Source: Clostridia bacterium (lineage in GTDB: Bacteria > Bacillota > Clostridia > Lachnospirales > Anaerotignaceae). Taken from it: 64,000 nucleotides of DNA. Positions 33,350 to 42,832 of this stretch are shown piece after piece. The translations under genes were made by a program, and so were the position numbers. The notes under the pieces were generated by a model. That model had not been told where the DNA came from, did not search any database, and saw only the letters and a program-made list of their open reading frames with translations. The DNA lies in NCBI GenBank assembly GCA_910575055.1, contig CAJTDC010000003.1:62001-126000 (forward strand), given 5' to 3'. Position 1 is the stretch's first letter. Each line of letters begins with the position of its first letter.

Positions 33350-33652
33350 ATATATTTTTACAATTTATAGTGTATTATAGTAAAATATTTCTTTTATTTT
33401 TATAAAAAATTTTTCAGTAACTATATTTTTTTTATAATACTGTTATTTTTTTGGCTTAATCCTATCAAAAATGTATCTTTTTAGTAGAATTAATTTTGAT
33501 TTTGTATAAAATAAGATTTTATTACTCATACAGTTTGTCTAAAAATTTTACTCATTTTTTATAAAAAAAACAAATAATTATCATAAAAATTTGAAAATTT
33601 TAGAAATACACAAAAAAAATGGTGAAAAAGTAGATTATTTTTGCAAAAGATA

Positions 33653-33762
33653 TTGACAAATTTATAAAAATATATTATATTGTTAAAAGTAAGACAAGCA
33701 AAGGCTTGTAATCTTGTATAGAAAATTATTTTATAGATAAAGATATGAAAATATATCTTTAT
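33653..33762 (+). promoter_or_regulatory. D-lactate dehydrogenase promoter and structured leader
   Basis: TTGACA (33653-33658), 17-nt spacer, TATATT (33676-33681). The leader of about 120 nt holds stems ACAAGC/GCTTGT (around 33693-33708) and ATAAAGATAT/ATATCTTTAT (around 33736-33761). No canonical Rex site (TTGTGAA...TTCACAA) is visible. The stretch 33350-33652 is AT-rich with nothing else recognised. Confidence 0.6.
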
Positions 33763-33805
33763 TCTTACAACTACTTATTAATATATAATTTAGGAGGAAT
33801 TTGAT

Positions 33806-34786
33806 ATGAAAATCGCATTTTTCGACACAAAACCTTATGACAAAATAGCTTTTGACGCTGTTTCTAAAGAAATGGGTTATGAAATAACTTATTTTGAAGA
33901 AAGATTAACTCCAGCAACAGCAGATAAAGCAAAAGGTTTTGATGCTACTTGTAGTTTCGTAAATGACGAAGCAAATGCAGATGTTATACAAACATTAAAA
34001 GATGGCGGTATTAAAGTTATGCTTTTGAGATGTGCTGGTTTTGACAGTGTTGATTTAGCAAAAACAAAAGAATTAGGTATTCCTGTATTAAGAGTACCAG
34101 CATATTCCCCAGAGTCTGTTGCAGAACATGCTGCTGCATTGCTTCAAACTGTAAACAGAAATACTCATTTAGGTTCTAACAGAACAAAAGAATTTAATTT
34201 TAACATTACTGGTTTAATGGGTGTTGCTCTTGTTGGTAAAACAGCTGGTGTAGTAGGTACAGGTAAAATTGGTAAATGTGCTGTAAACATATTAAGAGGA
34301 TTTGGTATGAAGGTTATCGCTTATGACGCTTTCCCAGACAAATCTAGTGACATTGAATATGTAACATTAGATGAATTATATGCAAAATCTGATGTAATTA
34401 CATTACACTGCCCATTGTTCCCAGAAACAAAACATATGATTAACAAAGATTCTATTGCAAAAATGAAAGATGGAGTATTATTAGTAAACACTTCCAGAGG
34501 TGGCTTAATCAATACTGAAGATTTATTAGTTGCTGTAAAAGCTGGAAAATTCAGAGGCGTAGGTCTTGACGTTTGCGAAAAAGAACATGAATATTTCTAT
34601 GAAGACAGAAGCAATATTACAGACAAAGACCCTGTATTGCAAGAATTATTACAAAATGAAAGAGTTGTTTTGACAGGTCATCAAGCATTCTTCACAGAAG
34701 AAGCTTTGAGAGCTATTGCTGAAGTTACATTAGGAAACTTAAAAGCATTTGTTGATGGTGCTGAATTAGTAAACCAAGTAAAATAA
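33806..34786 (+). CDS. D-lactate dehydrogenase (D-2-hydroxyacid dehydrogenase family)
   Basis: A protein of 326 residues of the D-LDH group: VMLLRCAGFDSVDL, VAEHAAALLQTVNR, nucleotide loop GVVGTGKIGK near 150, catalytic Arg in NTSRGGLI, and Glu/His in CEKEHEYF and TGHQAFFT. It would reduce pyruvate to D-lactate, regenerating NAD during fermentation; a 2-hydroxyisocaproate dehydrogenase role cannot be excluded. More C-ending codons than in its neighbours and a consensus promoter suggest high expression. AGGAGG before the ATG. Confidence 0.88.
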   Translation: MKIAFFDTKPYDKIAFDAVSKEMGYEITYFEERLTPATADKAKGFDATCSFVNDEANADVIQTLKDGGIKVMLLRCAGFDSVDLAKTKELGIPVLRVPAYSPESVAEHAAALLQTVNRNTHLGSNRTKEFNFNITGLMGVALVGKTAGVVGTGKIGKCAVNILRGFGMKVIAYDAFPDKSSDIEYVTLDELYAKSDVITLHCPLFPETKHMINKDSIAKMKDGVLLVNTSRGGLINTEDLLVAVKAGKFRGVGLDVCEKEHEYFYEDRSNITDKDPVLQELLQNERVVLTGHQAFFTEEALRAIAEVTLGNLKAFVDGAELVNQVK

Positions 34787-34801
34787 TTATATTATCATAA
34801 A

Positions 34802-34850
34802 AAAGTGCTGTCGCTTTTGATAAATCATCATAAAGCGACAGCTTTTTTAT
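34802..34850. terminator. Terminator after D-LDH
   Basis: GCTGTCGCTTT / AAAGCGACAGC with flanking A- and T-runs, between convergent genes. Confidence 0.85.
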
Positions 34851-34858
34851 TGTGTATG

Positions 34859-35212
34859 TTATTTTAGTTTTTCCCACTCTGCTTCTTTAAAGCCAATTAA
34901 TATACTATTTTCTGTTATAATAAGAGGTCTTTTGACAAGCATACCATTTGTAGAAAGTATAGCATATTGTTCTTCTTCTGTCATATCTTTTAATTTATCT
35001 TTTAGAGCTAATTCTTTATATACTAATCCGCTTGTGTTAAAAAATTTTTTTAGTGGCATACCACTTTTTTGATGCCATACTTTTAATTCTTCTTTAGTAG
35101 GATTTTGTTCTGCAATATTTCTGTCTTCAAAAGTAATATTGTTTTGTTCTAACCATTTTTTTGCTTTTTTGCAAGTACTGCATTTTGGATATTCTAAAAA
35201 TAATATAGACAT
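34859..35212 (-). CDS. ArsC/Spx-family protein (YffB-like)
   Basis: A protein of 117 residues of the arsenate-reductase-like thioredoxin fold: FLEYPKCSTCKKAKKWLEQN with a CxxC near residues 11-14, LKKFFNTSG, and the conserved MLVKRPLI motif. Spx proteins bind RNA polymerase under disulfide stress and ArsC proteins reduce arsenate; this short CxxC form falls in the unassigned YffB/Spx-like group. It is monocistronic, with AAGGGG before the ATG and no arsenic genes nearby. Confidence 0.85.
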   Translation of the reverse strand: MSILFLEYPKCSTCKKAKKWLEQNNITFEDRNIAEQNPTKEELKVWHQKSGMPLKKFFNTSGLVYKELALKDKLKDMTEEEQYAILSTNGMLVKRPLIITENSILIGFKEAEWEKLK

Positions 35213-35416
35213 AATATTCCCCTTTCTTACGATATGAAATTGATACTTTTTTATTATACAATATTTTTGTAATAATCTTTGTAAAAAGTAAAAAATTTTA
35301 CAAAAAAATATATTTTTTATAGTAGAATGAAAAAAAGTTTATTGATTTTTATATTTTTATGCCTTACAATAAAATTAGTTTTATACAATTCAAACAAATT
35401 ATATAGGAGGGATAAT

Positions 35417-36370
35417 ATGAAAATTGTCATTATAGAACCTTTAGGTATTACTCCAGAAAAAGTAGAAGAAGCTGCAAAAGTAGTAAAACAAAAAGGACAT
35501 GAAGTAATTTATTATGAAACTAGAACAGAAGATGCTATAGAATTGATAGAAAGAGGAAAAGATGCAGATATTATTATTGTAGCAAATTTACCTTTGCGCA
35601 AAAATGTAATAGAACATTGTGAGCGTTTAAAATTGCTTTCTGTTGCTTTTACAGGAGTAGACCATATAGATATTGATTATTGTAAACAAAAGGGAATTAT
35701 GGTATGTAATGCAGCAGGCTATTCTACAAATGCAGTTGCAGAGTTAGCATTTGGTTTAGCTATATCTGTATTAAGAAATATTCCAGCTTGTGATAATGTA
35801 ACAAGGATAGAAGGTACAAAAGCAGGACTTGTTGGTACAGAACTTTATAATAAAACATTTGGTGTAGTAGGTACAGGTGCAATTGGCACAAAAGTTGCTT
35901 TGATAGCACAAGCTTTTGGTTGCAATGTTATAGCATATAGTAGAACAGAAAGAGAAAATGTAAAACAAGCTGGTATCAAATATGTATCTTTGGAAGAATT
36001 ATTAAAACAGAGCGATATTGTATCACTTCATGTACCTTTTAATAATGAAACAAAAGAACTGATAGGAAAAGAACAAATTGCATTGATGAAAAAAACAGCG
36101 ATATTGTTAAATACAGCAAGAGGCGGTGTTGTAGATAATAAAGCACTTGCTGATGCACTGAATGAGCAAAAAATAGCTGGAGCAGGTATTGATGTATTCG
36201 AAATGGAACCACCTATCCCTAAAACACACCCATTAGTAAATGCAAAAAATACTGTATTGACCCCTCATGTTGCTTTTGCTTCTGAGGAAGCATTGTATGC
36301 AAGAGCATTAATTGTATTTGATAATATTATAAATTGGGAAGCTGGTACAGCTAAAAATGTGATTGTTTAG
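35417..36370 (+). CDS. NAD-dependent D-2-hydroxyacid dehydrogenase
   Basis: A protein of 317 residues with the 2-hydroxyacid dehydrogenase pattern: LSVAFTGVDHIDIDYC, NAVAELAFGLAISVLRN, nucleotide loop GVVGTGAIGT, catalytic Arg in NTARGGVV, and Glu/His in FEMEPPIP and TPHVAFAS. It resembles phosphoglycerate/glycerate dehydrogenase-like enzymes; the substrate is uncertain. The ATG at 35417 follows AGGAGG; an in-frame ATG at 35327 would add 30 hydrophobic residues unlike the family. It stands alone, ending in a terminator. Confidence 0.85.
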   Translation: MKIVIIEPLGITPEKVEEAAKVVKQKGHEVIYYETRTEDAIELIERGKDADIIIVANLPLRKNVIEHCERLKLLSVAFTGVDHIDIDYCKQKGIMVCNAAGYSTNAVAELAFGLAISVLRNIPACDNVTRIEGTKAGLVGTELYNKTFGVVGTGAIGTKVALIAQAFGCNVIAYSRTERENVKQAGIKYVSLEELLKQSDIVSLHVPFNNETKELIGKEQIALMKKTAILLNTARGGVVDNKALADALNEQKIAGAGIDVFEMEPPIPKTHPLVNAKNTVLTPHVAFASEEALYARALIVFDNIINWEAGTAKNVIV

Positions 36371-36382
36371 TAATAAAGAATA

Positions 36383-36416
36383 AAAAGACATTAGTGTATT
36401 TCTAATGTCTTTTTTT
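36383..36416 (+). terminator. Terminator after the hydroxyacid dehydrogenase
   Basis: AAAAGACATTAG / CTAATGTCTTTT followed by TTT. Confidence 0.85.
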
Positions 36417-36486
36417 ATGCTATTGTCAATTTAACTGGTATTGATTAAAATAATATTGTATAAAAAAAGAAAAGGAATGATAAAAA

Positions 36487-37206
36487 ATGATACAAGTAAC
36501 TTATTTTCACCATAGTGGATTTATGGTAGAAACAGAAAAAAATTGTTTGATATTTGATTACTTTACAGAAAACGGGAAATATGATTTTTTGGATATTTCA
36601 AAATATAGTTCAAAAAAAATAGTTGTATTTGTATCTCATTTTCATCAAGACCATTATGACAGAAAAATATTTGACTGGCAAAAAACAATACCACAAATAC
36701 AATATGTTTTGTCAGATGATGTAACACCTATCAGAACTGTACAAAATGTTCATAAAGTACATTTTGGAAAAATTTATCAAATAGATGATATTATAATAGA
36801 AACATTTCATTCTAATGATGAAGGTGTAGCTTTTTTGGTAAAGGCAGATAATAAAGTAATTTATCATGCAGGAGATTTGAATTGGTGGCATTGGAATGGT
36901 GAGAATGATAAATTTAATAAAGGTATTGCTGGTATGTATAAAAAAGAAATTGATAAAATGAAAGATAGTGTTATTGATGTTGCATTTGTACCAGTAGACC
37001 CTCGTTTAGAAGAAAATTATATACTTGGTTTAGATTATATTATGAAAACAATAAAAGTAAAAAAAGCATTTCCTATGCACTTTTGGAAAAAATATGACAT
37101 TTATAACACTTTACAAAAAGATGAAAGAAGTGTAAATTATAGAAATTGTGTTGTTTCTATTCAGCATATGAATGAATTGTTTGTAATAAAAGAGGAGGAA
37201 GTATAA
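36487..37206 (+). CDS. Metallo-beta-lactamase-fold hydrolase
   Basis: A protein of 239 residues with the metal motif SHFHQDHYD (His51, His53, Asp55, His56), a later metal ligand in YHAGDLNWWHW, and a C-terminal MHFWKKYD histidine. It resembles the UPF0173/UlaG-like group that acts on phosphoester or lactone bonds; the substrate is unknown. It lies 4 nt before the Cof-type phosphatase gene, suggesting they are co-transcribed. Confidence 0.85.
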   Translation: MIQVTYFHHSGFMVETEKNCLIFDYFTENGKYDFLDISKYSSKKIVVFVSHFHQDHYDRKIFDWQKTIPQIQYVLSDDVTPIRTVQNVHKVHFGKIYQIDDIIIETFHSNDEGVAFLVKADNKVIYHAGDLNWWHWNGENDKFNKGIAGMYKKEIDKMKDSVIDVAFVPVDPRLEENYILGLDYIMKTIKVKKAFPMHFWKKYDIYNTLQKDERSVNYRNCVVSIQHMNELFVIKEEEV

Positions 37207-37210
37207 TTAT

Positions 37211-38041
37211 ATGAGTATTAAATTAATTGCATTAGATATGGATGGTACACTTATGAACAGTAAAAGTGAATTGTCTGAAGGAAATAAAAAAGCATTAGAA
37301 AAAGCAATGCAAGCAGGTATATTAGTAGTACCAGCGACAGGACGTGTTTATAGTACATTGCCAGAAGGTGTAAAAAATTTGCCTGGAGTAAAATATGTAC
37401 TTTCTTCCAATGGTGCTGCAGTATATCGTATAGGAGAAAAAAAACCTATCTATACTAATTTTATGAGTACAGAAAAGGCACTAAAAATTTATGAAGCGAT
37501 AAAAGAAGTACATTGTATAAAAGAGTTTTACATAAATGGAAATGGATATTTTGAGAAAAAAATATTAAATTGTATTGATACATTTGACATATTGCCTACT
37601 TTCCGTAAATATTATAAAATAACAAAAGTGGCAGTAGAAAATATGGAAGAATTTATAACACAAAATAAACAAGGTGTAGAAAAAATTAATTTGCCATGGA
37701 TTACACCAGAGTTAAGAAAAGAATTGTTGCAATGCCTTTCTGCTATAGAAGACATTGCATTAACATCTTCTTTAGGAGCAAATATAGAAATTAATAATAA
37801 AGGAGCAAACAAAGGAGATGGATTAAAGGGACTTTGTAGTATGATAGGACTAGATATGTCAGAAGTAATGGCTTGTGGAGATGGCGGAAATGATTTAGAA
37901 ATGATAGAACAGGCTGGTTATGGTATTGCTATGGCAAATGGAGAAGAAGAAATAAAACAAAAGGCAAAATTTGTAACATTGTCAAATGATGAAGATGGTG
38001 TTGCCTATGCCATTGAAAAATTTTGTTTTGGAAAGTCATAA
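37211..38041 (+). CDS. Cof-type HAD-IIB phosphatase
   Basis: A protein of 276 residues. The nucleophile motif is LDMDGTLMNS (Asp9, Asp11), followed by VPATGRVYS, a cap domain typical of Cof/IIB enzymes, and the C-terminal metal motif GDGGNDLEMI with AMANGEEEIK. These phosphatases act on sugar phosphates or pyridoxal phosphate with broad specificity. GAGGAGG lies at the end of the upstream gene, so translation is probably coupled. Confidence 0.92.
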   Translation: MSIKLIALDMDGTLMNSKSELSEGNKKALEKAMQAGILVVPATGRVYSTLPEGVKNLPGVKYVLSSNGAAVYRIGEKKPIYTNFMSTEKALKIYEAIKEVHCIKEFYINGNGYFEKKILNCIDTFDILPTFRKYYKITKVAVENMEEFITQNKQGVEKINLPWITPELRKELLQCLSAIEDIALTSSLGANIEINNKGANKGDGLKGLCSMIGLDMSEVMACGDGGNDLEMIEQAGYGIAMANGEEEIKQKAKFVTLSNDEDGVAYAIEKFCFGKS

Positions 38042-38101
38042 TTGTCATAATATTGTTTTCTTTCTATAAATATATATTAAATGATATTTGGGGGAAATAA
38101 T

Positions 38102-38932
38102 ATGTTTTTGATATTAGAAGGAAAACAAATTTTTAAAAAGTGTCTTTTGTATTTGTGTGCATTTTTATGTCTTTTATGTGTTACTAGAAAATTTCAGCCA
38201 AAAGCAGCAACTACTTCTGTAGATATTTCTGCTAAAAGTTATGTTGCAATCGTTATTGACGATTTTGGATATAATGGAGAAGGTACAGATGATATGATAG
38301 CACTAGATATTCCTTTTACAGCTGCGGTAATGCCATTTTCAAGTAATTCAGCAGAAAATGTTTCAAAATTACAGTCAGCTGGAAAAGAAATGATTGTACA
38401 TATGCCTATGGAGTCATTGACAGGTAAAAAAGAATGGGTAGGCGATAAGGGAGTATTTACTTCTATGTCTGATGAAGAAATTGCAAAATGTGTTGAAGAA
38501 GCATTTTCTATTGTAGAAGGAGCAACAGGTATTAATAACCATATGGGCTCTGCTATTATGGAAAATGAAAGATGTTTTACTGCAGTAATGAATGTAGTGG
38601 CACAAAAAGGACTTGTTTTTGTAGATAGTATGACAACAGCAAATTCTGTAGGAGATGCTGTTTGTCATAAAAAAGGTGTAACTATATTAAAAAGAGATGT
38701 TTTTTTAGATAGTACAGATGATATAAATGTAGTAAAAAAACAAATAATGCAGACAGCAGAAATTGCTAAACAAAAAGGTTATGCAATAGGAATTGGACAC
38801 GTAGGCCCAGAAGGTGGCAATATTACAGTGCAAGCAATAAAAGAATTAGCACCTGTATTAGAAAAACAAGGTATTGTATTTGTTACAGTAAGCCAACTAA
38901 ATGAAATCGCAATAGCACAACAAAATAATTAA
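38102..38932 (+). CDS. Divergent polysaccharide deacetylase (YibQ-like)
   Basis: A protein of 276 residues with an N-terminal membrane or signal helix (CLLYLCAFLCLLCV) and the divergent deacetylase domain: AIVIDDFGYNGEGTDDM, VHMPMES, and GINNHMGSAIME with the metal-binding histidine. It probably acts outside the membrane on a wall polysaccharide (inference from the NodB-like fold). GGGGGAA before the ATG at 38102 sets the start. Confidence 0.85.
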   Translation: MFLILEGKQIFKKCLLYLCAFLCLLCVTRKFQPKAATTSVDISAKSYVAIVIDDFGYNGEGTDDMIALDIPFTAAVMPFSSNSAENVSKLQSAGKEMIVHMPMESLTGKKEWVGDKGVFTSMSDEEIAKCVEEAFSIVEGATGINNHMGSAIMENERCFTAVMNVVAQKGLVFVDSMTTANSVGDAVCHKKGVTILKRDVFLDSTDDINVVKKQIMQTAEIAKQKGYAIGIGHVGPEGGNITVQAIKELAPVLEKQGIVFVTVSQLNEIAIAQQNN

Positions 38933-38938
38933 AACGAT

Positions 38939-38966
38939 AAAAGGGCAAGTATGTACTGCCCTTTTT
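38939..38966 (+). terminator. Terminator after the YibQ-like gene
   Basis: AAAAGGGCA / TGCCCTTTTT stem-loop right after the stop codon. Confidence 0.75.
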
Positions 38967-38975
38967 GTATGTATT

Positions 38976-39188
38976 TTATTTATTAAAAAATTCTTTTGTA
39001 CTAACGATAATACCGATAAATGCTAAAACACAAAATACTGTAAAAGGCAGTGATATATTAGAATAAAGTAGTTTATCTATTATACCACTGTCTGAAAACA
39101 TTTGATTTTGGTATACTGCAACAATGCAACAACCAACGCCAATACTGCCACTTATTAACAAGCCAATACCATATAACATATTTTTCAT
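38976..39188 (-). CDS. Small two-helix membrane protein, unknown function
   Basis: A protein of 70 residues with two hydrophobic segments (LYGIGLLISGSIGVGCCIVA and LPFTVFCVLAFIGIIVST). I do not recognise the family. The ATG at 39188 has AAAGGGG upstream; an in-frame ATG seven codons earlier lacks one. It stands alone between the deacetylase terminator and the cyclophilin terminator. Confidence 0.65.
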   Translation of the reverse strand: MKNMLYGIGLLISGSIGVGCCIVAVYQNQMFSDSGIIDKLLYSNISLPFTVFCVLAFIGIIVSTKEFFNK

Positions 39189-39279
39189 AAAAATTCCCCT
39201 TTCTGCCATAAATATTACTGTTTATGTAGTGTCAATATTAGTATAGCATATAAATTATTATTTGAATAGTTTTTTATAT

Positions 39280-39307
39280 AAAAAAAGGACAGCTTTATAT
39301 ACTGTCC
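39280..39307 (-). terminator. Terminator after the cyclophilin gene
   Basis: GGACAG / CTGTCC stem with an A7 run on the plus strand (T-run on the minus strand), 13 nt past the stop codon. Confidence 0.7.
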
Positions 39308-39319
39308 ATTAAAATAGTA

Positions 39320-40156
39320 TTATTCATTTGTATGATATGGTTCTATTGTAATTTTTTCAATGATAATATCTTGTAATGGTTTGTCAGAGCCATCTGTTTG
39401 TGAAATAGCAATAGCGTCTACGACATCTAAGCCGCTATACACTTGTCCAAATATAGTATAAACACTGCCAGAAAATACACTTTCTAATTCAATAGAACCA
39501 CCGTTTTGCTCATAATAGTCGATTGCTTTATCTGTAAAAGCATTTTTCATTTTATTAATGCTAATAAATTTTTCACCTAAATAAATGCCCATATTGTCGC
39601 CATCTTCTTCTGTTGTTTTGGATTGTCTTATTGTTTGTAACATTTGTTCTGAAACGGTATTATTTTGTACTATAAAAAATTGACTACCGTTTGTGTTAGG
39701 TCCTCTATTTGCCATTGCAACAGCACCTTTAAAAAAGTATAGTTCATCAGAAGGTTCGTCTTCAAAATCTTTTTGCCATATACTTTCTCCTCCTGTACCA
39801 GTTCCTGTAGGGTCGCCACCTTGTATCATAAAATTATTAATGACTCTATGAAATATTAAACCATCGAAATATCCTTCTTTTGCATGAGTTTTAAAGTTTT
39901 CAACAGCTTTAGGTGCTTGTTCTGCAAAAAACTGCATACGAATTTCGCCTTTATTTGTTTGTATTACAGCAATTTCATCACCTTCTTTAGGCATTTGTGA
40001 TTGTAAAAGTTCTGCATTTTCATCACGTTGTTGTGATTGACTGATTTCTTCAGGGTCATTTTTTTCTGTTGTTGTGTTATTTTCTGCATTTGCGGAACAG
40101 CCTACAGCAGAAAAAAGAAACAATGTCATAATAAAACAAGTTACTATTTTTTTCAT
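39320..40156 (-). CDS. Cyclophilin-type peptidyl-prolyl isomerase lipoprotein
   Basis: A protein of 278 residues. A signal peptide ends in the lipobox SAVGC, then a Thr/Asn/Glu-rich linker and a cyclophilin domain (FDGLIFHRVINNFMIQGGDP, GAVAMANRGPNTNGSQFFIV). The active-site Arg, Phe/Met and Gln context is intact. An insertion (TVSEQMLQTIRQSKTTEEDG and beyond) lengthens the domain. It would assist folding of exported proteins at the outer membrane face. The ATG at 40156 is better spaced from GAAAGGA than the in-frame TTG. Confidence 0.9.
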   Translation of the reverse strand: MKKIVTCFIMTLFLFSAVGCSANAENNTTTEKNDPEEISQSQQRDENAELLQSQMPKEGDEIAVIQTNKGEIRMQFFAEQAPKAVENFKTHAKEGYFDGLIFHRVINNFMIQGGDPTGTGTGGESIWQKDFEDEPSDELYFFKGAVAMANRGPNTNGSQFFIVQNNTVSEQMLQTIRQSKTTEEDGDNMGIYLGEKFISINKMKNAFTDKAIDYYEQNGGSIELESVFSGSVYTIFGQVYSGLDVVDAIAISQTDGSDKPLQDIIIEKITIEPYHTNE

Positions 40157-40318
40157 TTTTTTCAATCCTTTCTGTTATGAATACTATTTGTCATTGTAGT
40201 ATACTTTTTTTGTGCTGTCAATGTGGTTGTGAAAGCAATTTATTAATTTGCAAATTTTTAAAAATTATTTTATAATAACATAGTATCATTAGACTATATT
40301 ATAAGGAGATTACATACT

Positions 40319-40630
40319 ATGTTCATTGTAAATACGGATTATATTTCAGGAAAAGAATTAGAAATGTTAGGAATAGTAAAAGGAAGTACAATACAATCAA
40401 AACATCTTGGAAAAGACATTTCACAAGGTTTTAAAACATTAGTAGGAGGAGAACTAAAAGCCTATACAGAAATGATGAATGACGCACGTGCTTTAGCCAC
40501 AGAAAGAATGAAGGCAGAAGCGACAGCAATGGGAGCAGATGCTATTGTAAATGTACGTTATTCTTCTTCCTCTGTTATGCAGGGAGCAGCAGAAGTGATG
40601 GCATATGGTACGGCAGTAAAATATAAATAA
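40319..40630 (+). CDS. YbjQ/UPF0145 family protein
   Basis: A protein of 103 residues matching the UPF0145 pattern: LGIVKGSTIQSKHLGKDISQ, LVGGELKAYTEMMNDAR, and EATAMGADAIVNVRYSSSSV. These proteins form beta-barrel-like pentamers of unknown function, once called heavy-metal-binding. AAGGAG before the ATG; ends in a strong terminator. Confidence 0.9.
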   Translation: MFIVNTDYISGKELEMLGIVKGSTIQSKHLGKDISQGFKTLVGGELKAYTEMMNDARALATERMKAEATAMGADAIVNVRYSSSSVMQGAAEVMAYGTAVKYK

Positions 40631-40637
40631 CAATAAT

Positions 40638-40677
40638 AAAAAGCTGTAACTTCAATAATAAAAGTTACAGCTTTTTG
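40638..40677. terminator. Bidirectional terminator
   Basis: AAAAAGCTGTAACTT / AAGTTACAGCTTTTT between the convergent YbjQ and ANTAR genes. Confidence 0.85.
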
Positions 40678-40680
40678 CTA

Positions 40681-41259
40681 TTAAATTCTCTCATCATAAC
40701 GAAGTATAATTTCTTTTGCAATTTCTTTTTTTTGTTTTCTTGTATTCATTGCTTGCCGCTCAATAAATTTGTGGGCTTCTTCTTCTGTTTTATTTTCGTA
40801 TACCATTAAAAGATATTTTGCTTTTGCTGTTAAACGAATATCTTCTATTTTATGTTGTAATTTTTTATTTTCTTGTACTAGTTTAAAAAAACGTCTTTGA
40901 TTACCTTGTAATAAAATAAGTGTTTGATGAAACTGCTGTCTTTGTATAGGTTTTGATAAAACAAAAACACCTTCTTTTTGTAATTTTTCACATAAAGTAC
41001 CCATAATATCATTTTTAAGTAAGAGTAATATACCAGCAGTTGTTTGTTTGATAGCAAATATAGCAATGTCCGTACCAAACTCATCTATTAAAGGAGTATT
41101 AATTAATATAAAATCAAAAGTCTTTTGCTGTAAAAGTCTTCTACCTTCTGCACCATAATAACATACTTCTATATGATGAGAAGGAAAAAAGGAGGTAACA
41201 AAAGATTGTAGTGTTTCACTACTTTTTTCTGTCGCTGATAATATTAATATTCGTTCCAT
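40681..41259 (-). CDS. ANTAR-domain response-regulator-like antiterminator
   Basis: A protein of 192 residues. The N-terminal half is a receiver-like domain (LILSATEKSSETLQSFVTSF, FDFILINTPLIDEFGTDIAI); the loop after FILIN lacks a clear DD pair, so phosphorylation is doubtful. A coiled-coil linker leads to a C-terminal ANTAR domain (about 135-192: LTAKAKYLLMVYENKTEEEAHKFIERQAM) that binds RNA hairpins. It lies 23 nt after glnA on the same strand. The probable RNA target is the glnN leader at 42833-42885. The ATG at 41259 follows AAAGGTGG. Confidence 0.85.
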   Translation of the reverse strand: MERILILSATEKSSETLQSFVTSFFPSHHIEVCYYGAEGRRLLQQKTFDFILINTPLIDEFGTDIAIFAIKQTTAGILLLLKNDIMGTLCEKLQKEGVFVLSKPIQRQQFHQTLILLQGNQRRFFKLVQENKKLQHKIEDIRLTAKAKYLLMVYENKTEEEAHKFIERQAMNTRKQKKEIAKEIILRYDERI

Positions 41260-41282
41260 AGCTTTCACCACCTTTGCGGTGT

Positions 41283-42596
41283 TTAATATCGTTGAAAATA
41301 CATATCATATTCTATTTTATTTCTGTCACTGGAGGAGAAAAATGTTTCCCATTCTCTTTGCTTTACAGCCAAATAACTTTTTAGTGTTCTTTCTGGTACA
41401 ATAGATTTTACAAAATTACTGTTTTTTGCTAGCATAATCGCTTCATTTAATGTTTGAGGAAGTATTTCATATTCTTTTGTATCTTCGTGAGAAGCAGAAA
41501 ATAAATTTAGATTGCAAGGTTTGGGTAAAGGACTTTGCTTTGAAATACCTTCTAAACCAGCATAAATCAATAATGTAAATGCTAAATAAGGATTAAAACA
41601 AGGGTCAGGAGAACGCAATTCCATACGCTGCATTTCTTTTTTTGCGTGAGGAATACGTATCAACTGAGAGCGATTTTGATGTGACCACGTCACATACTTT
41701 GGTGCTTCAAATTCTCCAAAACGAGCATAAGAATTTGTTAATGTATTTAAAAATAAAGAGATTTCTCTTACTCTGTATAATATGCCTGCAATAAAACTTT
41801 CGCAAATAGCAGAATGTTTTGTTCCTGTTTGTGTTTGAAAAATGTTTTCCCCATCGCGAAAAAGTGATAAATTAATATGAACACCATTTCCCGGTTTTCC
41901 AGAAAGTGGCTTTGGCAAAAAAGAGGCAAAAAGACCATTAGAAGCAGCAATATTTTTTACAACAGCTTTAAATGTTATAAAATTGTCAGCAGCTTCTAAA
42001 GCATCAGCATATTTAAAATCAATTTCATTTTGTCCTGGACCTTGTTCGTGATGAGAACTTTCAGGGTGTATTCCCATTTCTTCTAGTGTAATACAAATTT
42101 GACGACGCACATTTTCTCCTTTATCAAGAGGAGCAACATCAAAATAGCCTGCATTATCATAAGGAATTAATGTAGAAGCATCTTCAAAAAGATAAAATTC
42201 ACATTCTGTACCAAACATACAAGTTAAGTTTTGTTTTCTGGCTTCTTTTACGGCATTTTGTAATAAATATCTACCATCACCTTCAAATGGCATACCATTA
42301 GGATATTTAATATTGCAGTAAAGACGTATGACATCTCCTTCTGAAAAAGAACGCCAAGGAAGTACAGAAAGTGTAGAAGGGTCTGGAAAAAGTAATAAAT
42401 CAGAGGCTTCTACTTTCATAAAGCCAGCAAAGGCAGACGCATCAAATGAAATACCTTCTTCAAATGCCTTTTTTAACGCTCTTGGTGTAATAGAAATATT
42501 TTTTTGTGTACCAAAAATATCACAAAAAGCAAGGCGTATAAATTTAATATCGTTTTCTGAAACAAAATTTATAATTTCATTTTTCGTTATATTCAT
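41283..42596 (-). CDS. glnA: Glutamine synthetase type I
   Basis: A protein of 437 residues, the GSI-alpha length, making glutamine from glutamate, ammonia and ATP. Motifs: FGTECEFYLFEDAS, EQGPGQNEIDFKYADAL, GNGVHINLSLF, and RSPDPCFNPYLAFTLLIYAG. There is no adenylylation-type extension. It is the first gene of an operon with the ANTAR regulator and divergent from glnN across about 320 nt. AGGAGG before the ATG. Confidence 0.94.
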   Translation of the reverse strand: MNITKNEIINFVSENDIKFIRLAFCDIFGTQKNISITPRALKKAFEEGISFDASAFAGFMKVEASDLLLFPDPSTLSVLPWRSFSEGDVIRLYCNIKYPNGMPFEGDGRYLLQNAVKEARKQNLTCMFGTECEFYLFEDASTLIPYDNAGYFDVAPLDKGENVRRQICITLEEMGIHPESSHHEQGPGQNEIDFKYADALEAADNFITFKAVVKNIAASNGLFASFLPKPLSGKPGNGVHINLSLFRDGENIFQTQTGTKHSAICESFIAGILYRVREISLFLNTLTNSYARFGEFEAPKYVTWSHQNRSQLIRIPHAKKEMQRMELRSPDPCFNPYLAFTLLIYAGLEGISKQSPLPKPCNLNLFSASHEDTKEYEILPQTLNEAIMLAKNSNFVKSIVPERTLKSYLAVKQREWETFFSSSDRNKIEYDMYFQRY

Positions 42597-42791
42597 ATTT
42601 AACCTCCTGTAACAATCAATATTCAGTAAAAAATGGAATAGAATTTTGACTTTTATATTATATTTTTAGTGTAGCATATTTTGCATATTCTATCTATTTT
42701 ACAGAATAAACAGAACAATACAGTATTTTATAAAAAAGTTTATAAAAAGTGTAAAATATTTTCATATTTTCAAAATAAATCAATATTTGAC

Positions 42792-42821
42792 TTGACAAAA
42801 TATCCTTAATAGGAATATAAT
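42792..42821 (+). promoter_or_regulatory. glnN promoter
   Basis: TTGACA (42792-42797), 18-nt spacer, TATAAT (42816-42821), giving a start near 42828, just before the leader hairpins. Confidence 0.8.
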
Positions 42822-42832
42822 AACGCAGTAAA

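Noticed and set aside
33653-33805. Rex-regulated redox operator before D-lactate dehydrogenase
   Set aside because: No TTGTGAA...TTCACAA palindrome is visible in the promoter or leader.
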